Below are positions 61,138 to 64,000 of a stretch of 64,000 nucleotides of DNA, one piece after another (within the stretch, counting starts at the first letter, position 1; the number at the start of each line of letters is the position of its first letter). Both the position numbers and the translations under genes were made by a program. Under the pieces are notes generated by a model. The model saw nothing but the letters and a program-made list of their open reading frames with translations, was not told the DNA's origin and made no database searches. Source of the DNA: Candidatus Scotarchaeum otlingeri (GTDB taxonomy: Archaea > Thermoproteota > Nitrososphaeria > Geothermarchaeales > JDFR-13); assembly GCA_002011075.2 (NCBI GenBank), contig MTMA02000006.1:613374-677373 (forward strand). Reading direction: 5' to 3'.

Positions 61138-61728
61138 ATGCATGAGTGGGTTACTGTAATATCAGCATTAATATTGACAGGAGTTTCATTATACGGATAT
61201 TTTACACAGAAATCTATTGAATATCTCTCCTGGACCATATCGGGATTAGCATTTCTAGTAATATCATTGGCACTAGCCTCCATGGGACTAGACGCCTTAG
61301 CCTTATCTATAACTCCATACTTGGGTTCGATATACCCTAGCTTTATGGCCTTAGGAGTTATAGCAATAAAATACAAAGAGTGGAGATATTATCTTGCCTT
61401 CATCTTCCTAATGTTAATCTTAATAGCTATAGGTAACATACAGGCTTCGATGCTTAAGACTATGAGTCAAGTATCTCTACATACAATATCGGGGCTAATC
61501 ATCATAGTACTACCAGTAATATATACTATCAAAAAGTATGTCCCGGCAGGCTTCCTTATTTTAGCTTTAGGAGGTATAACCATAGGGATTGGTGGGATGG
61601 CATTAGCATCAATAGCCGCAGGAAAACCAATACTCCCGCTTGAACTCGTTATTAGGCTATTACATCCCATATTATACACATCCGCCTTCCTCTTAGCACT
61701 AGGAATCTACCTTTACCTAAGGGGATAG
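61138..61728 (+). CDS. Seven-TM membrane protein, partner of the HCO-like protein
   Basis: About 196 residues in seven hydrophobic helices; His residues at VSLHTISG (helix 5) and RLLHPILY (helix 7) could pair as heme ligands. No family recognised. GGTG before the ATG at 61138 sets the start. The next gene starts 3 bases after its stop, so the two are one operon and may form a complex. Confidence 0.6.
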   Translation: MHEWVTVISALILTGVSLYGYFTQKSIEYLSWTISGLAFLVISLALASMGLDALALSITPYLGSIYPSFMALGVIAIKYKEWRYYLAFIFLMLILIAIGNIQASMLKTMSQVSLHTISGLIIIVLPVIYTIKKYVPAGFLILALGGITIGIGGMALASIAAGKPILPLELVIRLLHPILYTSAFLLALGIYLYLRG

Positions 61729-61731
61729 GAG

Positions 61732-63090
61732 TTGCCTAAAAACCGGCTTAGAACACATATGTTCATAGCCTTCACCTTAACTTTACTATTAGTCGGTTTC
61801 TCGGTACTTTTGTCTCCGCCCCTAAGAGATGTCAGGACATTGATAGGTCTTCCAGAGCATCTCCCGGGAGCACGTTATAATCCAGATGTTGGTGCCGCAG
61901 ATATAATTTCTCAAGATAAAGAGGGAGCGGAATTCTTCTTGGCAAGAGTGACATTCATCTATCACTCCGTATTTATGCTGTTACTTTATGCTACAATTAT
62001 CATTTTTGCTGAGTTATACTTGGAGAATGAATCAAAGAATATATTAATGGATATCTCGGGCTTTGGGGCGCTATTAGGGCTATCCGGGGGCGTCATATAT
62101 AGTTACGTCTCTAGGGACTTTTTCTGGCACGGTGTGTTTATCCTGGGTTTAGCTGTATTATTTGTATCCGGATTCATAATACTAATGAAGTTTAGGCCTA
62201 AGGGAATACTTGAATGGAATATATGGGCTTCTGCGGTTTTGCTTATGATTGGTGGTGTTATTGGGGGATGGTTGGGGGCAAGCTTCATGGAATATCGCCA
62301 TAGTTTTCTGGAGGCCCTGATAGAGTCTAGGTTCAATCCTGATCTGGCTGAGGAAAATATATTCTGGAGAGCCCTTACGAGCCATGAACACGCAATGATA
62401 GCTGTAGCTTTAACACTAATATTTCTATTGGCTATAGCGATTGTTGGCCTAAAAGAGGGGAAATGGAGTAAAAGATTTTTATTTCTCGTGCTTTTCGGCC
62501 AAGTAGTAATGGCATTAGCCTCTTACTCCGTTTGGGTAGTAGGTAAAATAGCCCACCTGATCATAACGCCTTCGGCTTTAGTCCTGATATTTAGCACCTT
62601 AATACTGAGCTTCAAAGCTAATAATAAAGGAGCATTGACATGGGGCCTTCGTATAGGAAATATCATGGTTTGGCTAGCGGTAGCAGTGCCAGGAGCTATA
62701 GCGGCAATAAACCTGAAGAAACCAATATTATTAAATCCAAATTTCAGGGATCCAATATGGGATTGGGCGGAATTAGCGTTCAATATAGGTCACTGGCATA
62801 TCCTGTTGACGACATGGGGATTAATTCTTCTGTTGATATATATGTACTGGCCTAGGACCATCGATAAACATGGACCTATATTCAGCTGGATAGCTATCAT
62901 AGGATATTCTATAGCCGTATTAGCAATAAATCTATATGCTATGGGTAATCCTCCGGGGGAGTATGTCCCTAATCCATATGATAACATATGGCTTACATAC
63001 TTAGTTGAGCCTGGGCTTATTATAATGTCTATAGGTGTTGGAGGAGCTTATATTCTCTATTTACTTAGATATCTCAGACTCGACTCCTAA
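61732..63090 (+). CDS. Divergent heme-copper-oxidase-like 12-TM protein
   Basis: Twelve predicted TM helices can be counted, the layout of heme-copper oxidase subunit I, with His78 in helix II (TFIYHSVFML), His218/His220 in helix VI (TSHEHAMIAV) and His354/His356 in helix X (NIGHWHILLTTW); the helix X pattern HxH...YWP resembles the HFH motif that ligates both hemes. Further His are in helix IV (His133) and VIII (His275). The His-His pair of helix VII, which completes the CuB/FeB site, is missing, and so is the HPEVY sequence in VI. Family assignment is therefore tentative: a divergent HCO/NO-reductase-like or other heme membrane protein. Confidence 0.55.
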   Translation: MPKNRLRTHMFIAFTLTLLLVGFSVLLSPPLRDVRTLIGLPEHLPGARYNPDVGAADIISQDKEGAEFFLARVTFIYHSVFMLLLYATIIIFAELYLENESKNILMDISGFGALLGLSGGVIYSYVSRDFFWHGVFILGLAVLFVSGFIILMKFRPKGILEWNIWASAVLLMIGGVIGGWLGASFMEYRHSFLEALIESRFNPDLAEENIFWRALTSHEHAMIAVALTLIFLLAIAIVGLKEGKWSKRFLFLVLFGQVVMALASYSVWVVGKIAHLIITPSALVLIFSTLILSFKANNKGALTWGLRIGNIMVWLAVAVPGAIAAINLKKPILLNPNFRDPIWDWAELAFNIGHWHILLTTWGLILLLIYMYWPRTIDKHGPIFSWIAIIGYSIAVLAINLYAMGNPPGEYVPNPYDNIWLTYLVEPGLIIMSIGVGGAYILYLLRYLRLDS

Positions 63091-63168
63091 CCCCCCACCT
63101 TTTTATAGAAATCTCTTATTTATCCTAGCGTTTATATTCTCAATTGGAGTATCTTGGTGTAGAGAATA

Positions 63169-64000
63169 ATGTTTGTTATGCTAAGATTAGGTGAACTAAC
63201 CTTAAAAAGTGATAGAAGTCGGAGGCGTTTTCTTAGGCAGTTAATTCATAATATTAAAGATGCGTTGGATACACATAATTATGAATATAAAATTAGGAAT
63301 CTATGGAGCAGAATAATCATTGAAATCAAGGATAAAGAGGACGAGAATGTAATAGATATATTAAGACATGTTTTCGGTATACATTCATTGGCTATAATTA
63401 GAGTAGCTCAGTTTACAGGTCTAGATGATATAGTTTATAATGGAGTCGAGTTATTCAGGGATAAGGTGAAAGGCAAGAAATTTGCGATAAGGGCTAGAAG
63501 AGCAGGTAAACACAGCTTTAGATCAATAGATATCGCCAAAAAACTAGGAGCGGAACTAAAGCCTTTTTCAAGTGGTGTCGACTTGTCTAATCCTGATATA
63601 GAAATATATGTCGAGGTAAGGGGTGGAGAGGTATATTATTATACTGAGATCATAGATTCCTACGGTGGTCTACCTATAGGTAGTGAGGGTCGCGCTGTGG
63701 CGTTAGTTTCTGGTGGTTTCGATAGCGCCGTCGCAGCATGGTATGCACTGAGGAGAGGGGCAGAGGTACATTATGTATTCTGTAATTTAGATGGAGAAGC
63801 GTATAAAAATGATGTAATTAAGGTTCTAAAGGTATTGGCTGATAATTGGAGCTATGGGTATCAACCATGTCTCTATGTCATCGATTTTAATGGTATTCTG
63901 AAGGAGATAAAGAATACCAGAGAAGATTATTGGAATGTGATACTTAAGAGGATGATGTATCGTGTGGCGGAAAGGATAGCTAGAGAAATAAATGCTGATA
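63169..64000 (+). CDS. thiI: ThiI-like tRNA 4-thiouridine synthetase (truncated by window end)
   Basis: The N-terminus FVMLRLGELTLKSDRSRRRF starts the ferredoxin-like/THUMP region, with KFAIRARRAGKHSFRSIDIA (THUMP) near residue 105, followed by the PP-loop AVALVSGGFDSAVAAWYALR. ThiI adenylates U8 of tRNA and transfers sulfur. A GGTG lies 9 bases before the ATG at 63169. The open frame continues past base 64000, so the C-terminal part, including any rhodanese domain, is not visible. Confidence 0.9.
   Translation, partial: MFVMLRLGELTLKSDRSRRRFLRQLIHNIKDALDTHNYEYKIRNLWSRIIIEIKDKEDENVIDILRHVFGIHSLAIIRVAQFTGLDDIVYNGVELFRDKVKGKKFAIRARRAGKHSFRSIDIAKKLGAELKPFSSGVDLSNPDIEIYVEVRGGEVYYYTEIIDSYGGLPIGSEGRAVALVSGGFDSAVAAWYALRRGAEVHYVFCNLDGEAYKNDVIKVLKVLADNWSYGYQPCLYVIDFNGILKEIKNTREDYWNVILKRMMYRVAERIAREINAD

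Noticed and set aside
61732-63090. Assignment to the NnrS family
   Set aside because: NnrS is also a 12-TM heme protein, but the WHAHEM/FLLTAVPNWTG-type signature I recall is absent, so I preferred the HCO-like interpretation.

Overview
This is an AT-rich archaeal chromosome segment. Ribosomal protein S3Ae, a PDCD5/TFAR19 protein, a family-4 uracil-DNA glycosylase, a HEMK2/Mtq2-type methyltransferase, AGA/AGG- and ATA-rich coding sequence and GGTGA-type ribosome binding sites all point to archaea. The mix (DUF2175-like zinc protein, ADP-forming acyl-CoA synthetase, ferredoxin-dependent 2-oxoacid oxidoreductase, tungsten-type aldehyde oxidoreductase, Tat export) suggests a thermophilic TACK/Thermoproteota-type lineage. 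A class II HMG-CoA reductase is unusual for cultured Crenarchaeota, so I do not name a genus. No rRNA, tRNA, CRISPR array or insertion sequence was found.

Layout. 1-5.3 kb: DNA repair (endonuclease V), molybdopterin genes (a MoaD-MoaC fusion and MoaB), an aldehyde:ferredoxin oxidoreductase that would use the cofactor, and a saccharopine-dehydrogenase-like protein. 5.4-15.4 kb: small membrane proteins, a nitroreductase-like protein, an Mrp/NBP35 Fe-S carrier ATPase split by a mini-intein, a radical-SAM enzyme, PDCD5, HAD, GNAT, UDG and a HemK-type methyltransferase. 15.4-21.6 kb: a minus-strand operon (glycosyltransferase, ADP-forming acyl-CoA synthetase alpha, PurM-like, DUF488) facing a tandem-SIS protein and a GalT-like enzyme. 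22-28 kb: a UPRTase-like protein, a 2-oxoacid:ferredoxin oxidoreductase (delta on the opposite strand) and a methylmalonate-semialdehyde-type dehydrogenase.

28-34 kb: a nickel-handling trio (CooC-, CooT-, NikR-like), a DedA protein, a CDGSH protein with the ligand His changed to Cys, Hsp20, a small exported peptide beside a two-winged-helix regulator, and HMG-CoA reductase. 34.3-39.7 kb: a five-gene membrane operon with a DUF1616-like protein, two FtsX-type permeases, a GT-C-like 12-TM protein and an ABC ATPase. 40-49 kb: Gfo/Idh/MocA, an M14 peptidase, an Lrp regulator divergent from glutamine synthetase, a sugar-nucleotide epimerase, S3Ae, a DHH phosphoesterase and a second saccharopine-dehydrogenase-like paralogue. 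48.9-54.4 kb: a GT4 glycosyltransferase with three alkaline-phosphatase/sulfatase-fold proteins, probably cell-surface glycan or lipid modification. 54.5-64 kb: NadE paired with a nitrilase, pyruvate kinase, HIT, asparaginase, TatA/TatC, and an HTH_10 regulator divergent from a two-gene membrane operon that includes a divergent heme-copper-oxidase-like 12-TM protein; the window ends inside thiI.

Most notable: the heme-copper-like protein without the helix VII His-His pair and its palindromic promoter, the Mrp mini-intein, the MoaD-MoaC fusion that buries the Gly-Gly tail, the Ni cluster without a Ni enzyme in view, the CDGSH Cys4 variant, and the DUF1616/FtsX/GT-C/ABC operon. Start codons were re-chosen in many genes from GGTG(A)-type ribosome binding sites or TATA boxes, so several starts lie inside the longest open frame.
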